Shown piece after piece: positions 18,041-26,819 of a stretch of 64,000 nucleotides of DNA. The notes under the pieces are model-generated. The model made no database searches and was not told the origin of the DNA. It was given only the letters and a program-made list of their open reading frames with translations. The position numbers and the translations under genes are program-made. The stretch's first letter is position 1. Each line of letters begins with the position of its first letter. Source of the stretch: an uncultured Phocaeicola sp. (GTDB taxonomy: Bacteria; Bacteroidota; Bacteroidia; Bacteroidales; Bacteroidaceae); contig CAOYQO010000003.1 of assembly GCA_948566455.1 (NCBI GenBank), positions 1-64,000 on the forward strand. The letters are read 5' to 3'.

Positions 18041-19267
18041 TTAGTGTGTGCCTTCTTCAATGTCACGCTTTCGTTTCAATGCTTCCAGGAAATAATAGTC
18101 TGCATAATTTAAAGGTACATCTATTTCTGTGCCATGAGGAATACTGCCCACTGAATGCATTAATAAAAAGTTACCATTTTTTCCAAGAGATGCCAGATAG
18201 TTTGGTGAGGCTAGAGAGGCCATAATACTGTCTGCATAGTTCTTATAACTGTTTGCATCAGGCACATCCATTGTACTAATTTCATAAAGTGCAGAAGCTA
18301 TACAAGAAGCACTTGAAGCGTCTCGTGGTTCATTGGGAATATTGGGAGCATCCATATCCCAATAAGGAATCAAGTCTTTGGGAAGCCGGGGATGTGTTTT
18401 CATAAATTGGAAAGTCTTCAATGCCTGATTCAGATACTTTTTATCATGAGTTTCCCGGTAACACACAGTGTAACCATAAATCGCCCATGCTTGTCCACGA
18501 CTCCAAGTCGATTCGTCTGCATATCCTTGGGCTGTTTGTCTATGCCGTACCATGCCGTCTGCCAAACTATAATCTATTACATGATAACAACTTCCGTTTG
18601 TACGGAAATGCTCTTTCAAAGTGCGGTCTGCATGGTTCACTGCTATATGATAAAAGGTGGAATCACCAGATAATTTAGTTGCTTCAAATAGTAACTCTAA
18701 ATTCATCATATTATCTATTATGACCGGACATTCCCAACCGCGTTCCGATTGCCAGCCGCGGGTCACATCCCATGATTGGATAATTCCCGGCTTTTCACGG
18801 AAACGAGTAGCTAATGAACGTGCAGCTTCTATCATGACTTCTTTGTATTTGGGTACTTTAGTTGTTCGCCATCCATTGCCGAAACTACAATTTATCATGA
18901 AACCTACATCATGGTGCCAAGTCAGTTTTTTGGCTTCTTCTATGGCCGAAGTGTATTTATCAGCTAATGATAAGAGAGTAGTGTCGCCACTTAACTCATA
19001 TAGATACCACACTGACCCAGGGAAAAAACCACTTCGCCAGTCGGCGTAGTCACAATAATAAATGGTACTGTCAGTTTTCAATGTAACGGGGTTTATAAAT
19101 TTCTCTGATTTTTCTATAATTTGTATTTCATTCCCGATTTGTGCACGTGCAAATGCTACATTTTTTTCTATAAAGGAATCTGTTCTGGCGGATTGTTTAT
19201 TTTTCTCTGTGCAAGATCCCCATAAAGTAGAGCAAGCGAGTATTGTAATATAGAGGACTTTCTTCAT
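18041..19267 (-). CDS. GH88 unsaturated glucuronyl/galacturonyl hydrolase, lipoprotein
   Basis: The 408-aa protein starts with a lipoprotein signal (ACSTLWGSC). The (alpha/alpha)6-barrel motifs of GH88 are clear: WRSGFFPGSVWYLYEL, HHDVGFMINCSFGNG, IIDNMMNLELLF, STWSRGQAWAIYGY, and DASSASCIASALYE near the C-terminus. The two conserved Asp residues (in HHDVGF and IIDNMM) match the catalytic pair of unsaturated glucuronyl hydrolases. These enzymes hydrate the 4,5-double bond left by polysaccharide lyases and so release the terminal uronic acid. Here it probably finishes unsaturated pectic oligosaccharides, although GH88 members also act on glycosaminoglycan disaccharides. It stands alone on the minus strand, downstream of the nuo terminator. 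Confidence 0.9.
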   Translation of the reverse strand: MKKVLYITILACSTLWGSCTEKNKQSARTDSFIEKNVAFARAQIGNEIQIIEKSEKFINPVTLKTDSTIYYCDYADWRSGFFPGSVWYLYELSGDTTLLSLADKYTSAIEEAKKLTWHHDVGFMINCSFGNGWRTTKVPKYKEVMIEAARSLATRFREKPGIIQSWDVTRGWQSERGWECPVIIDNMMNLELLFEATKLSGDSTFYHIAVNHADRTLKEHFRTNGSCYHVIDYSLADGMVRHRQTAQGYADESTWSRGQAWAIYGYTVCYRETHDKKYLNQALKTFQFMKTHPRLPKDLIPYWDMDAPNIPNEPRDASSASCIASALYEISTMDVPDANSYKNYADSIMASLASPNYLASLGKNGNFLLMHSVGSIPHGTEIDVPLNYADYYFLEALKRKRDIEEGTH

Positions 19268-19332
19268 AGTACTTATTTTTTTATAATTTGCTACGAAGAT
19301 AATGATAAATTTGTTGAAGAGAAACTTTAAGG

Positions 19333-19383
19333 TATTCTTTTACTTTGGAAACAGATTGATTCTGCCTCCAAAGTAAAAGAATA
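19333..19383 (-). terminator. 17-bp perfect hairpin after nuoN
   Basis: TATTCTTTTACTTTGGA pairs perfectly with TCCAAAGTAAAAGAATA around a 17-nt loop that has its own CAGA/TCTG stem. It lies between the nuoN stop and the GH88 start. There is no separate U-run, but the stem itself is A/T-rich at its base. It most likely ends the nuo transcript. Confidence 0.6.
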
Positions 19384-19442
19384 TTGATCATAGAAATATA
19401 ATAATCATTTCAGTTATTATTCTTCTTTTTGTAACTGAACTT

Positions 19443-20864
19443 TTATAGTATTGCTGTATCACTTAATAGTTGATATACCCCACTTATAATTCCTAAAACG
19501 AATATGCCGGCTACACATACCAACAGACTGATGCGCATCGGAGTTGCTGTACGAAAATTGCCGATAGGGTCTTCATTAGGTGTGATGAACATGGCTTTTA
19601 CAATCAATAAGTAATAATACAATGAAATGATTGTATTGACCAATGCGATAAATACAATAAGATAATATCCGCTATGGAATGCTGCCATGAATACAAAGAA
19701 CTTACTGAAGAATCCGGCAAATGGCGGGATACCTGCCAATGAGAAAAGAGCAAGTGTCATGACCATAGTTAGTTTGGGGTTGGTCTTATAAAGTCCGTTA
19801 TAATCTTCGCGCTCTATTTTACCGTGGGTATGTTGCTCAATGGTACTGATGACACCGAATACGGCGAGATTGGCGGCAATGTATACTACTATATAATATA
19901 CTAGGGATGCCATGCCCTGCGGAGTTCCAGCCAGTACAGCCAACATTATGTAGCCGGCTTGTGAAATACTACTGAAGGCCATAAAGCGTTTCAGGTTGTT
20001 TTGGCGGATGGCGAACAGATTGGCTATAGTGATGGTGGCTACAATGATAATACATAGTATTTCACTCCATTGTTCAGTCATTGGTCCGAATACTTTCATT
20101 AAAATAATCATTAAAGCAAAAGCAGCTGCACCTTTTGAAATAACGGATAGGTAGGCGCTTACTGTAGTCGGTGCACCTTGATAAGTATCTGCTGTCCACA
20201 GATGAAAAGGTACCAAGCTTAATTTGAAGGCCAGTCCGGAGAAGAAAAATACTAGTGCAAGAACTTGTAATGGAGTTCCTGTCAGTCCGGCAGGGATATC
20301 TTCAAAATATAAAGTACCTGCTGTCCCATAAATCATAGAAATGCCATAGAGGAAAATACCGCTGGAGAATAAAGCCGAAAGAATGAATTTAGCTCCGGCT
20401 TCGGCACTATGCCCTTTATATTTATCGAAAGCTACGAGACAAGCCATAGGAACGGTTGCCAATTCCAATCCAAGGAAGAATAGCAGGAAGTGCCCTGCGC
20501 TTACCATGAAATACATACCCAGCAAGGTACTGAGGGTAAGGATGTAGAATTCGCCTTGTTTATGACGGGTGTCTTCACGTTTTAGCCAAGTGTCTGCTTG
20601 CAGAAACACCAGTATGGTACCTATGGTCAGGATGCTTTTCAGAACAGACGCCATAGGGGTTGAGTGATACATGCCGCCAAATAAAGTCACCTCTTCCGGC
20701 CATAGGTTTGCTAAGAGTTGAATGGTCAGCAGGATACATGCCATGGGGCGTAACCAGTGACGTTGTGGAGCCGGTAAAAATAAATCTAACAGAAACATCA
20801 GAATAAAAACGGCTGTCAGACTCAGTTCGGCATGCATATGGAGTATTGCAGTTATGTCCATCAT
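19443..20864 (-). CDS. nuoN: NADH-quinone oxidoreductase subunit N
   Basis: The 473-aa, very hydrophobic Mrp-antiporter-like subunit has about 14 TM helices. Diagnostic segments are the Lys in FKLSLVPFHLWTADTYQGAPTTVSAYLS and MAFSSISQAGYIML. It is one of the three proton-pumping membrane subunits (L, M, N) of complex I. It is the last gene of the nuo operon, 31 bp after nuoM, and is followed by a strong hairpin. The start is Met1 or Met2. Confidence 0.95.
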   Translation of the reverse strand: MMDITAILHMHAELSLTAVFILMFLLDLFLPAPQRHWLRPMACILLTIQLLANLWPEEVTLFGGMYHSTPMASVLKSILTIGTILVFLQADTWLKREDTRHKQGEFYILTLSTLLGMYFMVSAGHFLLFFLGLELATVPMACLVAFDKYKGHSAEAGAKFILSALFSSGIFLYGISMIYGTAGTLYFEDIPAGLTGTPLQVLALVFFFSGLAFKLSLVPFHLWTADTYQGAPTTVSAYLSVISKGAAAFALMIILMKVFGPMTEQWSEILCIIIVATITIANLFAIRQNNLKRFMAFSSISQAGYIMLAVLAGTPQGMASLVYYIVVYIAANLAVFGVISTIEQHTHGKIEREDYNGLYKTNPKLTMVMTLALFSLAGIPPFAGFFSKFFVFMAAFHSGYYLIVFIALVNTIISLYYYLLIVKAMFITPNEDPIGNFRTATPMRISLLVCVAGIFVLGIISGVYQLLSDTAIL

Positions 20865-20895
20865 TGCTATTTTTTTAATTTTTAATTCTCAAATT

Positions 20896-22377
20896 TTAAT
20901 TTAATAATTGACTTATGATTGGTTCTACACTGTTACTGATCAGATCGCTTATCCAGAATGGAGCCATTCCTAAACCTGCTACACAGGCGATGAGGCAGAT
21001 AACGGCTACTCGTTCATCCCAGGTTGCGTCTGTGAGTTTCAGATGTTCGGGATTCAAAACTTTACCATAAAGAATTTTACCTACTACACGCAGGATATAG
21101 ACTGCGGTAATGACGATACTTGTTGTTGCCACTAGGGTACATACGCGATGGAATGTATCATCATTTTGGAAAGAACCTACAAAGACCGTCATTTCAGCAA
21201 CAAAACCACTTAGTCCCGGAAGTCCCAAATTAGCAAGACCAGCAATAACATAACCTACAGCCAGGAAAGGCATAATCTTCATCAAACCTCCCATTAATCG
21301 GACATCACGAGTGTGGGTACGTCCGTATATCATACCAATAAGGGCGAAGAACAAAGCGGTCATTAATCCGTGACTCAACATTTGGAGAATAGCACCCGTA
21401 CAACTGGTGCGTGTCATCATCAGCAGGGCAAAGAGCACCAATCCGCAGTGGGATACGGAGGAATAGGCATTGATATATTTTAAGTCGGTTTGTACCACAG
21501 CACTGAATGCACCGTAAACTACAGAAATAGTGGTCAATATCAGGAATACATCTCCCCACATGGCTGCACCTTCAGGCATCAGGTACATAGCAACACGGAA
21601 GCATCCGTAACCTCCTAGTTTCATCAATACTCCAGCGTGAAGCATAGAAACAGCAGTCGGTGCAGAAGCATGACCATCGGGACTCCATGTATGGAAAGGG
21701 AACAAAGCTCCTAAGACTCCGAACCCCAAGAAGATAAGCGGGAAGAAGATGCGTTGCATTTCATGAGGTATATGCAGTTTGGCGATTTCCAGCAAGTTCA
21801 TAGTTTCACCGCCTGCACCATAAAAAATACCGAGAATTCCGATCAGTAGAAATGCAGAACCACCCATTAACATTAATGTAAGTTTCATGGCGGCATATTC
21901 TTTACGTCCGCTTCCCCATACACCGATGAGCAGATACATTGGAATTAAGGCTACTTCATAAAACATGAACATGGTGAACAGGTCTGTTGAAACGAAGAAT
22001 CCGAATACCCCTACACTCAATAGAGTGAACCACATGAAATATTCTTTTGTCAATGGTTGTAACTTCCACGATGCAAAAGTACCGGTGAATACAATAATGG
22101 AACTAAGTAGCAACATTGCTACTGATATACCGTCTACTCCTACTGAGTAACATATATGGAGTGGTGCATACCAAACTGTGCTGGCTGTGAACAGCATCTC
22201 TCCTGTAGCACCGGCTTGGCGTAGTTCGATATAATCAATGGTGAGGTAAACGGATAATGCCAATAATATGGAAGATCCGACAACCATCACTCCGCGAACT
22301 TGATTGACGCTGCGCGAAGCCCAAAGGCTCGCGAGCATCAACAAGGGAACTATAATGAAAAAACTTAGTATGTTCAT
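20896..22377 (-). CDS. nuoM: NADH-quinone oxidoreductase subunit M
   Basis: The 493-aa antiporter-like proton channel subunit has FMFYEVALIPMYLLIGVWGSGRKEYAA (conserved Glu of TM5), PFHTWSPDGHASAPTAVSMLHAGVLMKLGGYG, and the Y-SSVSHCGLVLF segment typical of NuoM. Length and motifs are normal. It lies 53 bp after nuoL and 31 bp before nuoN. Confidence 0.95.
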   Translation of the reverse strand: MNILSFFIIVPLLMLASLWASRSVNQVRGVMVVGSSILLALSVYLTIDYIELRQAGATGEMLFTASTVWYAPLHICYSVGVDGISVAMLLLSSIIVFTGTFASWKLQPLTKEYFMWFTLLSVGVFGFFVSTDLFTMFMFYEVALIPMYLLIGVWGSGRKEYAAMKLTLMLMGGSAFLLIGILGIFYGAGGETMNLLEIAKLHIPHEMQRIFFPLIFLGFGVLGALFPFHTWSPDGHASAPTAVSMLHAGVLMKLGGYGCFRVAMYLMPEGAAMWGDVFLILTTISVVYGAFSAVVQTDLKYINAYSSVSHCGLVLFALLMMTRTSCTGAILQMLSHGLMTALFFALIGMIYGRTHTRDVRLMGGLMKIMPFLAVGYVIAGLANLGLPGLSGFVAEMTVFVGSFQNDDTFHRVCTLVATTSIVITAVYILRVVGKILYGKVLNPEHLKLTDATWDERVAVICLIACVAGLGMAPFWISDLISNSVEPIISQLLN

Positions 22378-22430
22378 CTTTTTAAATTAAAAATTAAAAA
22401 ATGGCCATGCGGCGGATTTTTTATTATTCA

Positions 22431-24332
22431 TTAAATTAATAGTATCAGCGTCAATATCAATGCACCTGCAAGGAACCAAATACTGTACTGCTGTACGTTT
22501 CCACTTTGCATGTCACGTATTTCATCGGCGGTAGCATGAGTACTCCACGCAGTGAAGTTAAAGAATTGATCGATAACGTGCCGGTCCCACCAGGCTATCG
22601 GAGTACTGATGCACCGGAAGATGATTTTCTTGGTTACGAACAACCATATCTCATCCATATAGAAACGGTGGTAAGCTGCTGTGTGCAAACGTGGGAATGT
22701 GCGCGCCAGATAGTTGGCTACGGGTTGTCTCTTACCTGCATACATCCATGTAGCTAAAGCGATGGATGCTATAGCAATAATGATACTTGTAGCAGCTATC
22801 TGCATATCCAGATGAATGGTATAGGCTTCTCCGTTACTACTGATCAGATTGCCGAAAGGTATGAATCCGGCAATACAGGTGATAGCGGCTAAAAACATCA
22901 GCGGGAATGTCATGGTAAGTGGAGCCTCATGCGGAGTATGTGCATCAGGTCCGGATTCGTGGGAGTGTCCTTTCCATTCTCCATTCCAGAAAATACAATA
23001 ATAAAGGCGGAACATATAAAATGCTGTCATGGCGGCAATGCCTGTCATTATCCATCCCATAACAGGATTGAATTGGAAGCAGGCAGTCAGAATTTCGTCT
23101 TTAGAGAAAAAACCTGAGAATGGCCAGATACCCGAGATAGCCAGACAAGCAATCAGGAATGTCCAATGGGTGACGGGCATGAATTTATGAAGTCCTCCCA
23201 TGGCGCTCATCTCGTTACTGTGTACGGCATGAATGATACATCCGGCTCCTAAGAACAGCAATGCCTTGAACATGGCATGTGTGAACAGGTGGAACATGGA
23301 TGCCATGTAGCCTAGTCCTCCTTCATGAGGATTCATAGAAGTACAAACGCCTAATGCGACAATCATAAATCCAATTTGAGATATAGTGGAGAAGGCGAGC
23401 ACACGTTTGATATCGCTTTGTGCACACGCCACACTAGCGGCGTAGAATGCAGTGAACGCACCGATATAAGCTATCCAGTGCAGCACTTCGGGCGCATATC
23501 CTATAAACAACGGGAACATACGGGCTACCAGATATACACCGGCTACTACCATGGTAGCAGCATGGATTAATGCACTGACAGGAGTAGGACCTTCCATAGC
23601 ATCCGGTAACCAGATGTGCAATGGAAACATCGCACTTTTACCGGCACCACCGATAAACATTAGCCCCAAGGCCAATGGTATCATACTTCCGGCAACTGCA
23701 AGTACCTGAAGTTGGGGGGTGAACGAGAATGTTTCGGCATAATAGCCGTAAATCAAGATACCGATCAGAAAGCCTAAATCAGCGAAACGGGTAACAATAA
23801 ATGCTTTTTTACTGGCAGCAATCGCTTCTTTCTTGGTGTAATAAAAGCCGATAAGTAGATAAGAAGAAACACCTACCAGTTCCCAAAAGACATACATCTG
23901 GAAAATATTAGTTGCTACTACGAGCCCCAACATGGACATGGTAAACAGGCTAAGAAATGCGTAGTAACGTTGAAAGCCTTTTTCACCTTTCATATATCCG
24001 AATGAATAGATATGTACCATCAGACTGACGGTGGAAATAACGACTAGCATCATAACTGAAATAGGGTCAAGCATGATTCCCATGTCAATATGCAGGTTCG
24101 TTGTGAAAGGTAACCATTCAAAATTATAAGGTGTGAGAGTAGGATAGACGCCTTCTGCCGTACGCCCTCCTGCAAAATAATTGAAGGCAGTGAGGTAGGA
24201 AAGCAACGTCACCCCTGCCAGTGAAACGGTGCCGATGGTCCCTGCCAATCCGTTCTTCATACGCATACCTGCCAGCCCCAGTATCAGGAAACTGAGGAAA
24301 GGTAGGATAAGGATTAGTATTGTATGTTCCAT
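22431..24332 (-). CDS. nuoL: NADH-quinone oxidoreductase subunit L
   Basis: The 633-aa protein is the largest proton-pumping subunit. It has YVFWELVGVSSYLLIGFYY, MFPLHIWLPDAMEGPTPVSALIHAATMVVAGVYL and AFSTISQIGFMIVALG, plus the long C-terminal lateral helix region. It starts 2 bp after nuoK. A His-containing loop (GHSHESGPDAHTPHEAP) sits between late TM segments. Nothing suggests loss of function. Confidence 0.95.
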   Translation of the reverse strand: MEHTILILILPFLSFLILGLAGMRMKNGLAGTIGTVSLAGVTLLSYLTAFNYFAGGRTAEGVYPTLTPYNFEWLPFTTNLHIDMGIMLDPISVMMLVVISTVSLMVHIYSFGYMKGEKGFQRYYAFLSLFTMSMLGLVVATNIFQMYVFWELVGVSSYLLIGFYYTKKEAIAASKKAFIVTRFADLGFLIGILIYGYYAETFSFTPQLQVLAVAGSMIPLALGLMFIGGAGKSAMFPLHIWLPDAMEGPTPVSALIHAATMVVAGVYLVARMFPLFIGYAPEVLHWIAYIGAFTAFYAASVACAQSDIKRVLAFSTISQIGFMIVALGVCTSMNPHEGGLGYMASMFHLFTHAMFKALLFLGAGCIIHAVHSNEMSAMGGLHKFMPVTHWTFLIACLAISGIWPFSGFFSKDEILTACFQFNPVMGWIMTGIAAMTAFYMFRLYYCIFWNGEWKGHSHESGPDAHTPHEAPLTMTFPLMFLAAITCIAGFIPFGNLISSNGEAYTIHLDMQIAATSIIIAIASIALATWMYAGKRQPVANYLARTFPRLHTAAYHRFYMDEIWLFVTKKIIFRCISTPIAWWDRHVIDQFFNFTAWSTHATADEIRDMQSGNVQQYSIWFLAGALILTLILLI

Positions 24333-24334
24333 AA

Positions 24335-24643
24335 TTAGTTTTTCATTTCATTTAAGTTCTTCACTTGGATATTGCGTACATTGCGGTAGATATTGATAAT
24401 GATAGCAATAGCTACTGCTGTTTCAGCCGCACTCACGCCGATAGCGAACAGGGCGAAAAAAAAGCCTTCCAGTTCTTCGGGAAAGAGGTATCGGTTGAAT
24501 ACGGCGAAGTTGATGTCTACCGAATTCAGTATCAGTTCCACACTGATGAGCATGGCCAATAAATTGCGGCGGGTGAAGAAACCATAGATTCCCGCAAACA
24601 TCATAAAGGTGGAAACCACCAGATAATATTCCATGTGTACCAT
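24335..24643 (-). CDS. nuoK: NADH-quinone oxidoreductase subunit K
   Basis: The small membrane subunit of 102 aa has three TM helices and the conserved Glu residues in MLISVELILNSVDINFAVF and SAAETAVAIAIIINIYRN, which belong to the E-channel proton path. The first three residues (MVH) may be untranslated, in which case Met4 (24634) starts the protein. It is packed between nuoJ (5 bp) and nuoL (2 bp). Confidence 0.95.
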   Translation of the reverse strand: MVHMEYYLVVSTFMMFAGIYGFFTRRNLLAMLISVELILNSVDINFAVFNRYLFPEELEGFFFALFAIGVSAAETAVAIAIIINIYRNVRNIQVKNLNEMKN

Positions 24644-24648
24644 AAGTT

Positions 24649-25152
24649 CTATCTTTTTCTAGCGATTAGGATTCCTCCTACGATGCAAGCGAGTAATAAC
24701 ACGCTGATTACTTCGAAAGGAAGGATATATTGATATTTTTCCATGCCCATCAGTGCATGACCGATCGTGCGTACATCCAGTTCACCATGAACAAAATGAG
24801 AGGGCAAGAATTCGTTCTTCAGCATGACGAACAGACAGATAGCCAGTCCTGCTATAGTAGAAATAGCTCCGGCCACCATCTTTCCATTTTTTAATCTCTC
24901 TGCTTTGTCTCCCTGTGAAGAGGTCAATAAGATACTAAATACATAAAGCACTGTTATACCACCGGCGTAAATCAGTAATTGTACAGCTCCCAAGAATGAG
25001 TAGTTGAGTTGGAAGTAAATACCTGCTGTACCAAATAAAACGAACAGCAGATAAGTTGCTGCACGCAAGATACGTGAGGTCGTGACTGCCAATACCGAAC
25101 AGACAGCGATAAACAACGCCAGTACAATGAATACAATTAGTTGTAGTGTCAT
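24649..25152 (-). CDS. nuoJ: NADH-quinone oxidoreductase subunit J
   Basis: The 167-aa protein has five TM helices. The YFQLNYSFLGAVQLLIYAGGITVLYVFSIL segment contains the conserved TM3 region (with pi-bulge) important for coupling. It lies 15 bp after nuoI and 5 bp before nuoK. Confidence 0.95.
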   Translation of the reverse strand: MTLQLIVFIVLALFIAVCSVLAVTTSRILRAATYLLFVLFGTAGIYFQLNYSFLGAVQLLIYAGGITVLYVFSILLTSSQGDKAERLKNGKMVAGAISTIAGLAICLFVMLKNEFLPSHFVHGELDVRTIGHALMGMEKYQYILPFEVISVLLLACIVGGILIARKR

Positions 25153-25167
25153 AATATCGTTTGTTTT

Positions 25168-25620
25168 TTATTTTTTGTTCAGAGTGAGAACTAGTTTGCT
25201 GCGGTCGAATACAGCATTTTCGAATTCTGTATCGAACCGAATGGCATCGTGTGGACAAGCGTTCACACAAAGCTGACAGAACATACAGGCTCCCAGGTCG
25301 TACTCATACTTTACCAATATTTTCTTTTTCTTGCCTGTTTCTTCGTTGGTCACAGATTCGCTGGTAATGGTGATTGTATCATTGGGGCAAGCCATCTGGC
25401 AAAGTCCGCAAGCAATACATTTGTTATTACCATTCTCATCAACCGGCATGATAAGCCGTCCTCGGAAACGGGGCGATATTTTTAATGTGGCACGGTTTTC
25501 GGGATATTGTTCAGTGACTTTAGGAGTGAAGAACTCTCGTCCTGTCACTTTCATGCCGGTAAGTAATGTACCGATGCCATGAAGCAGCCCTTTTATATAG
25601 GAATGTTTTTCTTCTTTCAT
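25168..25620 (-). CDS. nuoI: NADH-quinone oxidoreductase subunit I (2x[4Fe-4S] ferredoxin)
   Basis: The 150-aa peripheral-arm subunit has two canonical clusters, CIACGLCQMACP and CMFCQLCVNACP, which carry electrons to the quinone site. Its ATG overlaps the last base of the nuoH stop codon. With nuoE/F/G absent, this subunit may be the entry point for electrons from ferredoxin or another donor, but that is an inference. Confidence 0.95.
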   Translation of the reverse strand: MKEEKHSYIKGLLHGIGTLLTGMKVTGREFFTPKVTEQYPENRATLKISPRFRGRLIMPVDENGNNKCIACGLCQMACPNDTITITSESVTNEETGKKKKILVKYEYDLGACMFCQLCVNACPHDAIRFDTEFENAVFDRSKLVLTLNKK

Positions 25621-26696
25621 CAGAAATGTAATTTAAATACAACAATAATTACCATCAACAACAGGTTGCACAAACCTATTGGAACCAAGTACTTCCATTC
25701 CAGCGTTAGAATTTGGTCAATACGCAGACGGGGAAATGTCCATTTGATCCACATTAGTAACCATACTACAAAGAATGACTTGCCAAAGAACCAAATAAAT
25801 CCGGGTATATAATCCATGATGGCATTGAATCCGTCTAGCCCAGGAATATGTAGCGGCATCCATCCTCCCAGGAAGATGGTTGTGGCTACTGCGGCGATGA
25901 TAAACAAGTTTACAAATTCTGCCACATAGAACAGGCCGAAGTGCATACCGGAATATTCGGTATGATATCCCGCAGTCAGTTCACTTTCTGCTTCAGGCAA
26001 GTCAAACGGGCCGCGGTTGACTTCTGCATTTCCGGCTATCAGATAAATGATAAAAGCGATCAATGCAGGTATATGTCCTTTAAAAAGGAACCAGCCGTCA
26101 GCTTGGCGTTCTACAATTTCGCTTAGTTGCATGGTATCTGTTAAGATTACAATGGTAAGGATGCTTAATCCTACAGATAATTCATAACTAATCATTTGAG
26201 CGCCACTTCGCATGGCTCCGATTAATGAATATTTGTTATTGGAACTCCAACCTGCCAGCAAAATACCTACCACACCGATACTGGATGCTGCCAATAAGAA
26301 GAAAATACCTACATTGAAATCAAGGACCTCCATGCCCTTGTTGATGGGTAGGCAACTGAAAGCCATGATAGAGGCGAGGATAACAATGTAAGGTGCCAAA
26401 TTGTACAGGAACTTGTCAGCATGCCGGATGGTGATAATTTCCTTGATCAACATCTTGAATACATCGGCAAACACCTGTATGGTACCTTGGGGACCTACAC
26501 GCATTGGCCCCAAGCGGCATTGGAAAGCGGCGCACACTTTACGTTCCATGAAAATCATAATGATAGCAATAACTGCATATGCCAACATGATACATACGCC
26601 AATTACTATACATTCTATGAGCACTGCCAGTTCTTCAGGCATAAATGACGTGAGCAGTGAGTGTACCCATTGGGTGACTATACTAAAATCGAACAT
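25620..26696 (-). CDS. nuoH: NADH-quinone oxidoreductase subunit H
   Basis: The 358-aa membrane subunit forms the quinone chamber. It has the invariant FMERKVCAAFQCRLGPMRVGP loop and NRGPFDLPEAESELTAGYHTEYSG, and about eight TM helices. It is separated from nuoCD by 123 bp, the only sizeable gap in the operon, which lies where nuoE/F/G occur in the canonical gene order. Confidence 0.95.
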   Translation of the reverse strand: MFDFSIVTQWVHSLLTSFMPEELAVLIECIVIGVCIMLAYAVIAIIMIFMERKVCAAFQCRLGPMRVGPQGTIQVFADVFKMLIKEIITIRHADKFLYNLAPYIVILASIMAFSCLPINKGMEVLDFNVGIFFLLAASSIGVVGILLAGWSSNNKYSLIGAMRSGAQMISYELSVGLSILTIVILTDTMQLSEIVERQADGWFLFKGHIPALIAFIIYLIAGNAEVNRGPFDLPEAESELTAGYHTEYSGMHFGLFYVAEFVNLFIIAAVATTIFLGGWMPLHIPGLDGFNAIMDYIPGFIWFFGKSFFVVWLLMWIKWTFPRLRIDQILTLEWKYLVPIGLCNLLLMVIIVVFKLHF

Positions 26697-26819
26697 AATT
26701 TAATAATGTGTCAATTTGCTAATTTGCCAATAGGCAAACTTGTAATTATTTAATTTGTTAATTCTCAGTCTGATAAATAGTGCATTCTCCAAATTGTATA
26801 TTGAAGAATCGGCACATTA
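26697..26819 (-). other. 123-bp gap between nuoCD and nuoH
   Basis: No coding sequence is visible. It contains a small TTTGCC-AATA-GGCAAA hairpin (26723-26738). It occupies the place of nuoE, nuoF and nuoG in the standard operon order. Confidence 0.6.
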
